Notes: a model not told the origin generated them from the sequence alone. DNA of 23,974 bases from Suilimivivens sp964507235 (GCA_964507235.1 CAZDPE010000032.1:1-23974), one strand, 5' to 3'. Numbered from the stretch's first letter, positions 1-7,234 are shown. Numbers and translations are program-made.

Positions 1-4
1 CATG

Positions 5-90
5 ACCTTGACGAATGCCGCGAGGGTCAATACCCCGCCCCTTGGGGCGCTTCATTTCCATGCCCCACTGCTTGCGGCAAGGTTATTGAC
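5..90. other. GC-rich structured intergenic element
   Basis: This block is clearly richer in GC than the flanking AT-rich DNA and contains several complementary segments. Positions 5-9 pair with 79-83 and 17-21 with 74-78, leaving 10-16 as a bulge. Inside, CGCCCC at 36-41 can pair with GGGGCG at 44-49, or the same G run (43-48) can pair with GCCCCA at 62-67; the two are mutually exclusive. GGTCAATA-CC at 25-34 can also pair with 81-90, again competing with the first stem. A 44-codon reading frame (2-136) crosses it but has no ribosome site and looks spurious. I recall similar intergenic stretches recurring in Lachnospiraceae genomes, but that is memory, not a search. Function and transcribed strand are unknown. 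Confidence 0.4.
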
Positions 91-95
91 TTATG

Positions 96-180
96 ACAAT
101 AGAAAGTTCGCAAAGCGTGATTTCTATTGTTCATGAAAACAGAAGGACTGCAAAAAGTGCTTTCTGTTGTTCATTAAAAC
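96..180. repeat. Two tandem copies of a 40-bp hairpin unit
   Basis: Positions 101-140 and 141-180 match at 31 of 40 sites with an exact 40-bp period; the last 20 bases differ at only two sites. Each copy is an inverted repeat. The first is a perfect 10-bp stem, ACAATAGAAA (96-105) with TTTCTATTGT (121-130). The second is a 9-bp stem at 139-147 with 162-170 or thereabouts, including one G-T pair. A T-A pair in the first stem (100/126) is C-G in the second (140/166), a compensatory change that points to selection for base pairing. Neither hairpin is followed by a T run, so they are not ordinary terminators. Confidence 0.65.
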
Positions 181-225
181 TTTGCGGAAAGATATCATCC
201 GAACTTGCTGATAGGAGAATACAAG

Positions 226-1065
226 TTGGTTATTGAGAAAATAATAAATAATAATATCATATCGGCAAGAAATGAAAATGGAATTGAACTGGTTGCCATG
301 GGAAAGGGCATTGGGTTTGGGCAGAAGGCGGGAAATGAAATTCCTGATGAAAAAATAGAAAAAATATTCAAATTGGAAAATATGGATGATTCCGAAAAAT
401 TTAAAAAATTATTAGCCTCTCTGCCACTCGAATATGTGCGTCTTTCCAACCAAATCATTACTTATGCGAAGGAAACACTGGGAATAAGACTGAATCAGAA
501 TGTATATCTGGCATTAACCGACCATATAAGCTTTGCTGTTGAAAGACAAAGAGATGGAATGATTTTCAGTAATGCTTTGTATGAAGAAATAAAACTTTTT
601 TATCCTAATGAATATATGGTCGGAAATCACGCATTATATTTAATTGAAGACCAGACAGGGTGCAGATTAACAGAGGATGAAGCGGCGTCAATTGCGCTTC
701 ATATTGTTAATGCGGAATTAAATTCAGAAATCAGCACAACATTTTTGATTACAAAAATGATGCGTGAAATGATGGAAATTATTGAAGACAGAATGAAAGT
801 ACCTTCATTGGCGGCATATCCGAGAGACCGGCTGATTACCAACTTAAAGCATCTTGCAAAAAGGCTGATATCTGAGGAACCTTTAAATGGCAGAGATGAT
901 TTGCGTTTATATCAGTTTGTTAAAAACAATTATCCCAAAGAGTATGTTTTGATAGATAAAGTGAATCGTTATATTGAAGAAGCTTATCACTGTTCAATGA
1001 CGGAAGAAGAAAAAATTTATCTGGCGTTGAATGTAAAGAGAATGAATGACCTGTATGGATTATAA
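226..1065 (+). CDS. BglG/LicT-family transcriptional antiterminator
   Basis: RNA-binding antiterminator of the BglG/LicT/GlcT family, 279 aa, close to LicT in length. The N-terminal CAT domain (about 1-55) carries the family signatures VIEKIINNN and GKGIGF. It is followed by PRD1 (about 65-165) and PRD2 (about 170-279). Expected phosphorylation histidines are visible at H100 (LALTDH), H159 (IALHIVN) and H209 (NLKHLAK). The fourth site, normally His in YLTxHI, is Asn269 (YLALNV). I chose TTG at 226 because AGGAGA at 213-218 lies at good spacing and the protein then begins like the family; an upstream in-frame TTG at 205 lacks a ribosome site. As first gene of a PTS operon it probably controls that operon by sugar-dependent antitermination. 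I found no convincing ribonucleic antiterminator site in the window, so its target is unknown. Confidence 0.9.
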   Translation: MVIEKIINNNIISARNENGIELVAMGKGIGFGQKAGNEIPDEKIEKIFKLENMDDSEKFKKLLASLPLEYVRLSNQIITYAKETLGIRLNQNVYLALTDHISFAVERQRDGMIFSNALYEEIKLFYPNEYMVGNHALYLIEDQTGCRLTEDEAASIALHIVNAELNSEISTTFLITKMMREMMEIIEDRMKVPSLAAYPRDRLITNLKHLAKRLISEEPLNGRDDLRLYQFVKNNYPKEYVLIDKVNRYIEEAYHCSMTEEEKIYLALNVKRMNDLYGL

Positions 1066-1088
1066 AATGTTAGAAAGGGGGAAACGAT

Positions 1089-1577
1089 ATGAAATTGTTT
1101 CAGAATTTATTTGGGAAAAATGACGGAATTCAACTGAAGGCGCCCGTTGCAGGAAAGCTTGTCAGCATTAAAGAGGTAAGCGATCCCACCTTCAGTGAGG
1201 AAATTCTCGGAAAAGGGGCTGCAATTATCCCTTCGGGTAATAAATTTTATGCACCTGCAGACGGCACGGTTACAACTGTATTTCCGACGGGCCATGCGGC
1301 TGCAATAACGACAGATGACGGCGCAGAAGTGTTAATTCATATAGGTCTTGATACTGTTAAATTGGAGGGAAAATATTTCACCATAGCAGCCAGTGAGGGG
1401 CAAAAGGTTAAAGCAGGAGATTTGCTGATTGAAGCTGATGTGGAAAAAATCAAGGCAGAAGGATACGACGTGATTACTCCGATTGTTATCTGCAATTCAG
1501 ATGAATTTTCAGAGATTGTACCGGAGGCGCCTGCTGATGTTGCCGTAGGAGATACTGCATTAATATTAAAGAAATAA
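1089..1577 (+). CDS. crr: PTS glucose-family EIIA component
   Basis: Soluble EIIA phosphocarrier of the glucose/GlcNAc PTS family, 162 aa, the normal size for a free-standing EIIA-Glc. It takes phosphate from HPr and passes it to a IIB domain. The phosphorylated His is H84 in the motif HIGLDTV, and the supporting active-site His is H69 in TGHAAA; the 15-residue spacing matches H75/H90 of the E. coli protein. The N-terminal block KAPVAGKLVSI is also typical. A strong ribosome site (GAAAGGGGG) precedes the ATG. It sits 23 nt after the antiterminator and just before ptsI. Because nagE downstream encodes only IIC and IIB domains, this EIIA is the obvious partner. It could also serve other IICB transporters encoded elsewhere. 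Confidence 0.93.
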   Translation: MKLFQNLFGKNDGIQLKAPVAGKLVSIKEVSDPTFSEEILGKGAAIIPSGNKFYAPADGTVTTVFPTGHAAAITTDDGAEVLIHIGLDTVKLEGKYFTIAASEGQKVKAGDLLIEADVEKIKAEGYDVITPIVICNSDEFSEIVPEAPADVAVGDTALILKK

Positions 1578-1593
1578 AAAGGGAGGTATTCCT

Positions 1594-3207
1594 TTGAAAA
1601 AATATAGCGGAAAAAGTGTGTTAAAGGGCATTGCGGTCGGCAGAATATACTGGTATAGAAAACAGAGCTATGAAGTGATTCAAACCAGAATAGCTGACAG
1701 TATAAGAGAAACAGAACGTTTTGAAAATGCAGTAGAAGCTGCAAAGGAACAGCTTTCAGCTTTATATGAAGATGCTTTGAAAAATGTGGGTGAAGATCAT
1801 GCCATGATTTTCGATGTTCATAAAATGATGCTGGAGGATGGCGATTACCTTGATGCTGTTAAAGCTGTTATAGATAAGGGATATAATGCGGAGTATGCAG
1901 TGAGTATGGCCCAGAAGCAATTTGCGGAGATGTTTGCTTCTATGGATGATGAATACATGAAGGCAAGAGCTGCGGATATTAATGATATTTCGCAGAGAGT
2001 AATCCGCATTCTGGCAGGCATCGGAGAAGACGGTATTCAGTCGGACAGTCCTGTGATTGTTGTGGCAGAGGATTTAACCCCCAGCGAAACGGTTAAGATG
2101 GATAAGAATAAAATTCTGGCATTTGTTACCGTAAAAGGGTCTTCAAATTCTCATACAGCCATACTGGCGAGAAGCATGAATCTCCCTTCTCTTGTCAATA
2201 CCCAAATGGAATTAAGTGAGGAAATGGAAGGGAAGGCAGCCATCGTGGATGGATTTAGCGGGGAATTCATTGTTGAGCCGGAAGAAGAACTGCTGGAAGA
2301 AATGATAGCCCGTAAGAATCAATGGGCTGCTGAGCTGGAAGCGCTGGCACAGCTTAAAGGCAAAGAAAACATTACCAGTGACGGCAGAAAAATCAATGTA
2401 TATGCCAATATAGGAAAAGTAAGTGATGTTGACGCAGTACTTGAGGAGGATGCAGGCGGTATCGGGCTGTTCCGCAGTGAGTTCCTGTATTTGGGCAGAA
2501 ATGATTTTCCTTCAGAGGAAGAACAGTTTCAGAGTTATAAGACTGTTTTGGAAAAAATGGAAGGAAAGAAAGTTATTATCAGGACACTTGATATCGGGGC
2601 TGATAAGAAGGTGGATTATTTTAATCTGGAGCCGGAAGAAAATCCCGCCATGGGATACCGGGCAATCAGAATCTGCCTGGACCGGCCGGAAATATTTATT
2701 ACACAGCTCCGTGCAATATACAGGGCTTCGGTTTATGGCACAGCAGCAATTATGTTTCCAATGATTGTATCAGTGGATGAAATCAGAAGGATTAAGGAAA
2801 TTACAGAACAGGTTAAAAAAGACCTTGCACTGGAAGGATATTCTGTTGGGGAAGTGGAGCTTGGGATTATGGTGGAAACTCCTGCAGCAGCGGTTATTTC
2901 AGATGAACTGGCTAAGGAAGTGGAATTTTTCAGTATTGGAACCAATGATTTAACGCAGTACACGCTGGCAGTTGACAGGCAGAATCAAAAACTGGAAAGT
3001 ACCTGCGATACGCATCATCCTGCTGTTTTGAGATTGATAGAAATGACCGTAAAAAATGCCCATAAAGAGGGAATTTGGGCAGGCATCTGCGGGGAACTGG
3101 CGGCTGATACGGATTTGACTAAGACTTTTCTTGACATGGGAGTGGATGAACTCAGTGTATCCGTATCCAGTATCTTAAAGGTCCGGAAAGCGGTACGTGA
3201 TATTTAA
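1594..3207 (+). CDS. ptsI: PTS enzyme I (PEP-protein phosphotransferase)
   Basis: Enzyme I autophosphorylates from phosphoenolpyruvate and transfers the phosphate to HPr, the first step of the PTS. The 537-aa length is slightly short of the usual 570 or so. The phosphorylated His is H187 in NSHTAILAR; the preceding residues are GSSN rather than the classical GGRT. The PEP-binding barrel shows VETPAAA, the signature FSIGTNDLTQYTLAVDR and the reactive Cys in GICGELA. The start is TTG, supported by GGGAGGT at 1581-1587 and a start-like MKKYSGKSV sequence. It lies 16 nt after the EIIA gene. Encoding EI inside a sugar-specific operon suggests a dedicated or inducible phosphate supply; whether another ptsI exists in the genome cannot be seen here. 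Confidence 0.95.
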   Translation: MKKYSGKSVLKGIAVGRIYWYRKQSYEVIQTRIADSIRETERFENAVEAAKEQLSALYEDALKNVGEDHAMIFDVHKMMLEDGDYLDAVKAVIDKGYNAEYAVSMAQKQFAEMFASMDDEYMKARAADINDISQRVIRILAGIGEDGIQSDSPVIVVAEDLTPSETVKMDKNKILAFVTVKGSSNSHTAILARSMNLPSLVNTQMELSEEMEGKAAIVDGFSGEFIVEPEEELLEEMIARKNQWAAELEALAQLKGKENITSDGRKINVYANIGKVSDVDAVLEEDAGGIGLFRSEFLYLGRNDFPSEEEQFQSYKTVLEKMEGKKVIIRTLDIGADKKVDYFNLEPEENPAMGYRAIRICLDRPEIFITQLRAIYRASVYGTAAIMFPMIVSVDEIRRIKEITEQVKKDLALEGYSVGEVELGIMVETPAAAVISDELAKEVEFFSIGTNDLTQYTLAVDRQNQKLESTCDTHHPAVLRLIEMTVKNAHKEGIWAGICGELAADTDLTKTFLDMGVDELSVSVSSILKVRKAVRDI

Positions 3208-3246
3208 TAAAACGAATGTACATTATGTGCGGAAATGAGGTGTGAC

Positions 3247-3504
3247 ATGAAGGAATTTAAGAAAGTAATTAATGATCCGGTTGGACTGCATGCAAGACCG
3301 GCAGGTCTGTTGGTGAAACAGGCGGCGGCGTTTAAAAGCAAAGTTACCGTTAGCGGAAACGGAAAAAGCGCAGACGGGAAAAAATTAATCATGCTTATGG
3401 GGCTTGGAATCAAGCAGGGTATGGAAGTTACCTGCTGGATAGAAGGTGAAGATGAGGATATGGCATCAGAAGCGCTTCAGAAATTTTTTGACGAAAACTT
3501 ATAA
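3247..3504 (+). CDS. ptsH: HPr-family phosphocarrier lacking Ser46
   Basis: HPr relays phosphate from enzyme I to EIIA. The protein is 85 aa with the phosphorylated His at H15 in GLHARPAG. In classical Gram-positive HPr the regulatory Ser46 sits in KSIMGVMSLGI; aligned without gaps, this protein has ADGKKLIMLMGLGI and residue 46 is Lys. It therefore should not be a substrate for HPr kinase at that site. I chose the ATG at 3247, which follows TGAGGTG at 3236-3242, because the family normally starts there; an ATG four codons earlier lies inside this ribosome site. It follows ptsI by 39 nt. It may be a PTS-only HPr paralogue with carbon-catabolite signalling left to another HPr. Confidence 0.92.
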   Translation: MKEFKKVINDPVGLHARPAGLLVKQAAAFKSKVTVSGNGKSADGKKLIMLMGLGIKQGMEVTCWIEGEDEDMASEALQKFFDENL

Positions 3505-3512
3505 AAATGATG

Positions 3513-3541
3513 TTCAATGGGCAATGCTCATAGAATATAAA
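3513..3541 (+). promoter_or_regulatory. Possible promoter ahead of nagE
   Basis: TTCAAT (3513-3518) and TATAAA (3536-3541) are separated by exactly 17 bp in the ptsH-nagE gap. The -10 is good and the -35 moderate. It would give nagE a leader of about 60 nt and let it be transcribed apart from ptsHI. This is a sequence match only. Confidence 0.35.
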
Positions 3542-3552
3542 AAGAAATGTTT

Positions 3553-3566
3553 TAGCCTCGTGGCTA
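3553..3566 (+). other. Small hairpin in nagE leader
   Basis: TAGCC, loop TCGT, GGCTA: a short perfect stem followed by a G-rich run (AGGGCGGGGCTGGC) in an otherwise AT-rich gap. There is no T run, so it is not a terminator. It does not match the consensus RNA site of LicT/GlcT antiterminators. It could be part of a larger leader fold. Confidence 0.3.
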
Positions 3567-3607
3567 GGGCGGGGCTGGCAAATAATCTAATAAGGGGGTA
3601 AAAAACT

Positions 3608-5065
3608 ATGATGAAATATTTACAAAAACTCGGCAAGTCGTTGATGCTTCCGGTAGCGTGTCTTCCGGTATGCGGTATTTTAATGGGAGTTGGTTACATC
3701 CTGGCACCGGCAGCTATGGCCGGTGAAGTTGCCGGATTTACAACCGGCGGCGCAGCTTATACCATAGGTTTGTTCCTGATTAAGGCCGGCGGCGCATTAA
3801 TTGATAATATGGCATGGCTGTTTGCAATTGGTGTTGCTGTTGGTATGTCGGATGATAATGACGGAACAGCCGGTCTTGCAGGTCTGGTATCATTTCTGAT
3901 GATTACAACTCTGCTTAGCAGCGGAACTGTTGCAGGATTGACAGGAAAGGAAGCTAATGCGGCTTTTGCCAAGATTAACAATCAGTTTGTCGGTATTTTG
4001 GCAGGTTTAATCGGTTCTGCATGTTATAACAGATTTAAGGGTACCAGGCTGCCTGACGCATTGGCTTTCTTCAGCGGTAAGCGTGCGGTGGCAATTGTAA
4101 CAGCATTGGTTTCCATTATTGCATCAGTAATTCTGTTTGTAGTATGGCCGTTACTGTATGGTGCATTAGTAGCAATAGGTGAAACCTTCTTAGGATGGGG
4201 ACCTGTAGGTGCTGGAGTTTACGCATTCTTTAACCGTTTATTGATTCCTTTCGGTCTGCATCATGCACTTAATTCTGTATTCTGGTTTGATGTTGCAGGC
4301 ATTAATGACCTTGCAAATTTCTGGGGAAATACAGGTGTATACGGAGAAACCGGTATTTATATGACAGGCTTCTTCCCGTTCATGATGTTTGGTTTACCGG
4401 CAGCATGTCTTGCTATGTATCATACAGCTAAGAAAGAAAATAAGAAGGCGGTTTATGGTCTGCTTGCATCTGCAGCATTCTGTTCCTTCTTTACAGGCGT
4501 AACAGAGCCTATTGAATTTGCATTTATGTTCCTGGCTCCCGGCTTATATCTGGTTCATGCTTTATTAGCAGGTATTACAGCAGGTATTACAGTTGCTCTT
4601 CCTATCAGGGCAGGCTTCTCCTTCTCAGGCGGCGCAGTTGACATGGTTCTCAGCTCCTTTACTCCTTTGGCAGAGAATCCCTGGCTTCTGATTCCTGTGG
4701 GCGTTGTAGTCGGTGTAATTTATTATGTAGTATTCCGTTTTGTTATCACCAAATTCAACCTGAAGACACCAGGAAGAGAAGAAGATACTACGGAAGCTGA
4801 GAAAAAGGTAGTTCTTTCCAATGATAACTTTACAGAAGTTGCTTCAATCATTCTGGAAGGCCTTGGAGGAAAAGGAAACGTTGCTTCACTTGATAACTGT
4901 GTAACAAGACTTCGTTTGGAAATTAAAGATTATACAAAGGTAGATGAGAAAATGATTAAGTCGGCAGGAATTGCGGGCATTATGAGGCCCAGTAAGACTT
5001 CTGTACAGGTAATCGTGGGTACGAAGGTTCAATTTGTTGCTGATGAGATGAAGAAAATGTTATAA
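3608..5065 (+). CDS. nagE: PTS N-acetylglucosamine-type EIICB transporter
   Basis: Membrane sugar transporter that imports and phosphorylates its substrate, 485 aa. The N-terminal IIC domain (about 1-380) is strongly hydrophobic and carries the glucose-superfamily motifs LPFGLHHALNSVFWF and GVTEPIEFAFMF. The C-terminal IIB domain (about 405-485) has the phosphorylated Cys at C431 in LDNCVTRLRLEI. There is no IIA domain, unlike E. coli NagE, so the EIIA encoded upstream must supply phosphate. GlcNAc is preferred as the substrate because the motif style is NagE-like and nagB and nagA follow; a glucose or other amino-sugar IICB remains possible. The first of two adjacent ATGs is better spaced from the AGGGGG at 3593-3598. 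Confidence 0.9.
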   Translation: MMKYLQKLGKSLMLPVACLPVCGILMGVGYILAPAAMAGEVAGFTTGGAAYTIGLFLIKAGGALIDNMAWLFAIGVAVGMSDDNDGTAGLAGLVSFLMITTLLSSGTVAGLTGKEANAAFAKINNQFVGILAGLIGSACYNRFKGTRLPDALAFFSGKRAVAIVTALVSIIASVILFVVWPLLYGALVAIGETFLGWGPVGAGVYAFFNRLLIPFGLHHALNSVFWFDVAGINDLANFWGNTGVYGETGIYMTGFFPFMMFGLPAACLAMYHTAKKENKKAVYGLLASAAFCSFFTGVTEPIEFAFMFLAPGLYLVHALLAGITAGITVALPIRAGFSFSGGAVDMVLSSFTPLAENPWLLIPVGVVVGVIYYVVFRFVITKFNLKTPGREEDTTEAEKKVVLSNDNFTEVASIILEGLGGKGNVASLDNCVTRLRLEIKDYTKVDEKMIKSAGIAGIMRPSKTSVQVIVGTKVQFVADEMKKML

Positions 5066-5090
5066 GGTATTATAAGAGAGTAATAATACC
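5066..5090 (+). other. Inverted repeat downstream of nagE
   Basis: GGTATTAT (5066-5073) and ATAATACC (5083-5090) form a perfect 8-bp stem with a 9-nt loop immediately after the nagE stop codon. It ends 12 nt before the terminator hairpin and does not overlap it. It is followed by GAAACC, faintly like the end of LicT-type RNA sites, but the rest of that consensus is absent. Confidence 0.4.
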
Positions 5091-5102
5091 GAAACCCCTA
5101 GC

Positions 5103-5136
5103 ATGTCGGAGGTCCTTCGGAACCTCCGACATTTTT
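5103..5136 (+). terminator. Rho-independent terminator between nagE and nagB
   Basis: ATGTCGGAGGT (5103-5113) pairs perfectly with ACCTCCGACAT (5122-5132). The loop can close as C-TTCG-G, a very stable tetraloop, and the stem runs straight into five T residues. Its place inside the nag cluster suggests partial termination, separating high PTS expression from nagBA. Confidence 0.88.
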
Positions 5137-5167
5137 CAGTATAATAATAGAGAGGAGCAGCATAATT

Positions 5168-5893
5168 ATGAAGATAATCAGGGCAAAGGATTATAACGAT
5201 ATGAGCAGGAAGGCGGCCAATATTATATCTGCTCAGGTTATTATGAAACCAAACTGCGTGCTTGGACTCGCTACCGGTTCCACACCTATCGGAACTTATG
5301 CGCAGCTTGTAGAATGGTATAAGAAAGGTGATCTGGATTTTTCTGAGGTTACTACGGTGAATCTGGACGAATATAAAGGGCTGACAAAAGATAACGAACA
5401 GAGTTATTATTATTTTATGAATGATAATTTTTTCAGCAAGGTAAATATCAATCTGGAGCGGACTTTTTTGCCTGACGGAATGGAGCCTGACAGTGAAAAA
5501 GCATGTTCTGATTATAATAAAGTAATTGCAGGTGTGGGTGGCGTTGATTTACAGCTGCTTGGACTGGGGCATAATGGGCATATCGGTTTTAATGAGCCGG
5601 GGATGGCATTTGAGGCGGAAACACACCTGGTAGATTTAACAGAGTCTACGATGAAAGCAAATCAGAGATTTTTTGCATCCATGGATGATGTGCCCGGACA
5701 GGCATATACAATGGGAATAAAAACCATTATGCAGGCTAAAAAGATTTTAGTGGTAATCAGCGGCGAAGATAAGGCTGCAATTGTAAAGGAAGCCTTCTTT
5801 GGACCGATTACACCTAAGGTACAGGCTTCTGTTTTGCAGCTTCACAATGATGTTACAATCGTGGCTGATGAAGCAGCATTGTCCCTTGTGTGA
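5168..5893 (+). CDS. nagB: Glucosamine-6-phosphate deaminase
   Basis: Converts glucosamine-6-phosphate to fructose-6-phosphate and ammonia in the cytoplasm, the last step of GlcNAc catabolism. The 241-aa length matches short Gram-positive NagB enzymes. Visible motifs are the phosphate-binding LGLATGSTPIGTY, the catalytic Asp67 in NLDEYKGL, and LGLGHNGHIGFNEPG with His138 and Glu143. These align with D72, H143 and E148 of E. coli NagB; the D141 position is Asn136, common in Gram-positive members. The ATG follows AGAGGAG at 5151-5157. It lies after the terminator and 37 nt before nagA. Confidence 0.96.
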   Translation: MKIIRAKDYNDMSRKAANIISAQVIMKPNCVLGLATGSTPIGTYAQLVEWYKKGDLDFSEVTTVNLDEYKGLTKDNEQSYYYFMNDNFFSKVNINLERTFLPDGMEPDSEKACSDYNKVIAGVGGVDLQLLGLGHNGHIGFNEPGMAFEAETHLVDLTESTMKANQRFFASMDDVPGQAYTMGIKTIMQAKKILVVISGEDKAAIVKEAFFGPITPKVQASVLQLHNDVTIVADEAALSLV

Positions 5894-5930
5894 CAACTGA
5901 TATTATTCTGACCTGAAGGGAGAAGAGTTT

Positions 5931-7067
5931 ATGATTATAACAAATGCCAGCGTTTATACAGAAGATGGAAGATTCCTCAGCAGGGATATTTATATTGAAA
6001 AAGACCATTTTGTGGATGACAAAGAAAGGGTAAGTGATAAAACGCAGGTGGATGGGACAGGCTGCGTGGCCATACCCGGACTTACAGATATTCATTTCCA
6101 CGGTTGTGTGGGATATGATTTCTGTGACGGAACGAAGGAAGCAATTGATGCCATGGCGGCTTATGAGGCTTCTGTGGGCGTAACTAATATCGTACCGGCA
6201 ACGATGACTCTCGGGGAAGAAACTCTGCTGAATATATGCAAAACAGCAAAGGCCTACAGGGAAGAAGGAACCCATGAAAAAAGGGCAAGGCTTTACGGAA
6301 TCAATATGGAAGGGCCTTTTGTGGCGGAAAGTAAAAAGGGAGCTCAGAACGGGAAATATATCAGAAAGCCGGATATGGATATGTTTGACAGACTGAATGA
6401 GGCCTCCGGCAATATGGTGAAATTGATTGCAATTGCGCCTGAAGTGGAAGGTGCAATGGAATTTATTGAAAAGAAGCATAGAGAAGCAGTAATTTCCCTG
6501 GCTCATACTGCTTCGGATTATGATACTGCCATTCGTGCATTTGAAAAAGGCGCTTCCCATGTTACTCATTTATATAATGCCATGAATCCTTATACGCACA
6601 GGGCTCCGGGAGTGGCAGGGGCGGCTGCCGATACGCAGAAAGCTGAAGTGGAGCTTATTTGTGACGGCGTGCATATTCATCCCGCAGCAGTCAGAACTAC
6701 CTTTAAAATATTTGGCGATGACCGCATTATATTGATTAGTGACAGCATGATGGCAACAGGACTTGAGGATGGAGATTACAGTTTAGGCGGTCAGGCTGTA
6801 AAAGTAGTCGGAAACCGGGCAACGTTAAAGGACGGAACAATAGCGGGTTCTGCCACTAATTTAATGGATTGCATGAGGACGGCTGTGCTTCAAATGGGGA
6901 TTCCGCTGGAATCGGCAGTGAAATGTGCAGCGGTAAATCCTGCAAAAAGCGTAGGAATTTATGACAGCTGCGGAAGCATTACGCCGGGGAAAATCGCAAA
7001 TGTTATCCTGTTAAAGAAAGAAAATCTTGCTTTGAAGCAAGTGGTGCTGGAAGGACATTTATTATAA
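5931..7067 (+). CDS. nagA: N-acetylglucosamine-6-phosphate deacetylase
   Basis: Removes acetate from GlcNAc-6-phosphate to give glucosamine-6-phosphate for NagB. It is a 378-aa amidohydrolase-fold enzyme of normal length. Metal and catalytic residues are visible: HFH at 55-57, Glu127 in NMEGPF, His192 in LAHTAS, His213 in THLYNAM, and the catalytic Asp271 in ISDSM. These correspond to E131, H195, H216 and D273 of E. coli NagA. The substrate-loop signature LICDGVHIHP is also present. The ATG follows AAGGGAGAAGAG. A clear terminator follows the gene, ending the nag cluster. Confidence 0.96.
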   Translation: MIITNASVYTEDGRFLSRDIYIEKDHFVDDKERVSDKTQVDGTGCVAIPGLTDIHFHGCVGYDFCDGTKEAIDAMAAYEASVGVTNIVPATMTLGEETLLNICKTAKAYREEGTHEKRARLYGINMEGPFVAESKKGAQNGKYIRKPDMDMFDRLNEASGNMVKLIAIAPEVEGAMEFIEKKHREAVISLAHTASDYDTAIRAFEKGASHVTHLYNAMNPYTHRAPGVAGAAADTQKAEVELICDGVHIHPAAVRTTFKIFGDDRIILISDSMMATGLEDGDYSLGGQAVKVVGNRATLKDGTIAGSATNLMDCMRTAVLQMGIPLESAVKCAAVNPAKSVGIYDSCGSITPGKIANVILLKKENLALKQVVLEGHLL

Positions 7068-7100
7068 ATTTTATTCTTATGGATACAGGAGCATTCAGCT

Positions 7101-7143
7101 AAGAGGAATATGGACAGACGGCCATATTCCTCTTATACTTTTT
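7101..7143 (+). terminator. Rho-independent terminator after nagA
   Basis: AAGAGGAATATGG (7101-7113) pairs perfectly with CCATATTCCTCTT (7122-7134) around an 8-nt loop. ATAC then TTTTT follows at 7139-7143. The 13-bp stem marks the end of the nag operon. Confidence 0.87.
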
Positions 7144-7176
7144 CGGATAAACTGAAGAGTCTTAAGTCTTTAATGA

Positions 7177-7205
7177 TTTACTTTAGAGTAATTTTAGTGT
7201 ATATT
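7177..7205 (+). promoter_or_regulatory. Promoter candidate for the polA gene cluster
   Basis: TTTACT (7177-7182) and TATATT (7200-7205) lie 17 bp apart, just downstream of the nagA terminator and about 42 bp before the next start codon. The position and spacing fit a vegetative promoter for the zinc-finger gene and polA. Confidence 0.5.
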
Positions 7206-7234
7206 TATAAAAGTGAGCAGCAAATGGCATAATA

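Noticed and set aside
2..136. 44-codon reading frame starting ATG at position 2
   Set aside because: It has no visible ribosome site, crosses strongly base-paired DNA and ends within the first repeat hairpin; it is better explained as chance coding in a structured element.
96..180. CRISPR-like short repeat
   Set aside because: There are only two adjacent degenerate copies, with no spacers between them and no cas genes in the window.
3553..3600. LicT/GlcT-type antiterminator RNA site before nagE
   Set aside because: The hairpin does not carry the conserved GGATTGT and GGCAAAACC-like flanks and is not followed by an overlapping terminator.
5117..5145. TATAAT at 5140-5145 as a nagB promoter
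   Set aside because: The matching -35 at 17 bp is poor (TCGGAA) and lies within the terminator, and transcription would start inside the nagB ribosome site.
5853..6569. Long minus-strand reading frames opposite nagA, ptsI, nagE and the PFL gene
   Set aside because: They lie antisense to clear conserved genes, show no recognisable domains and are expected by-products of codon bias on the coding strand.
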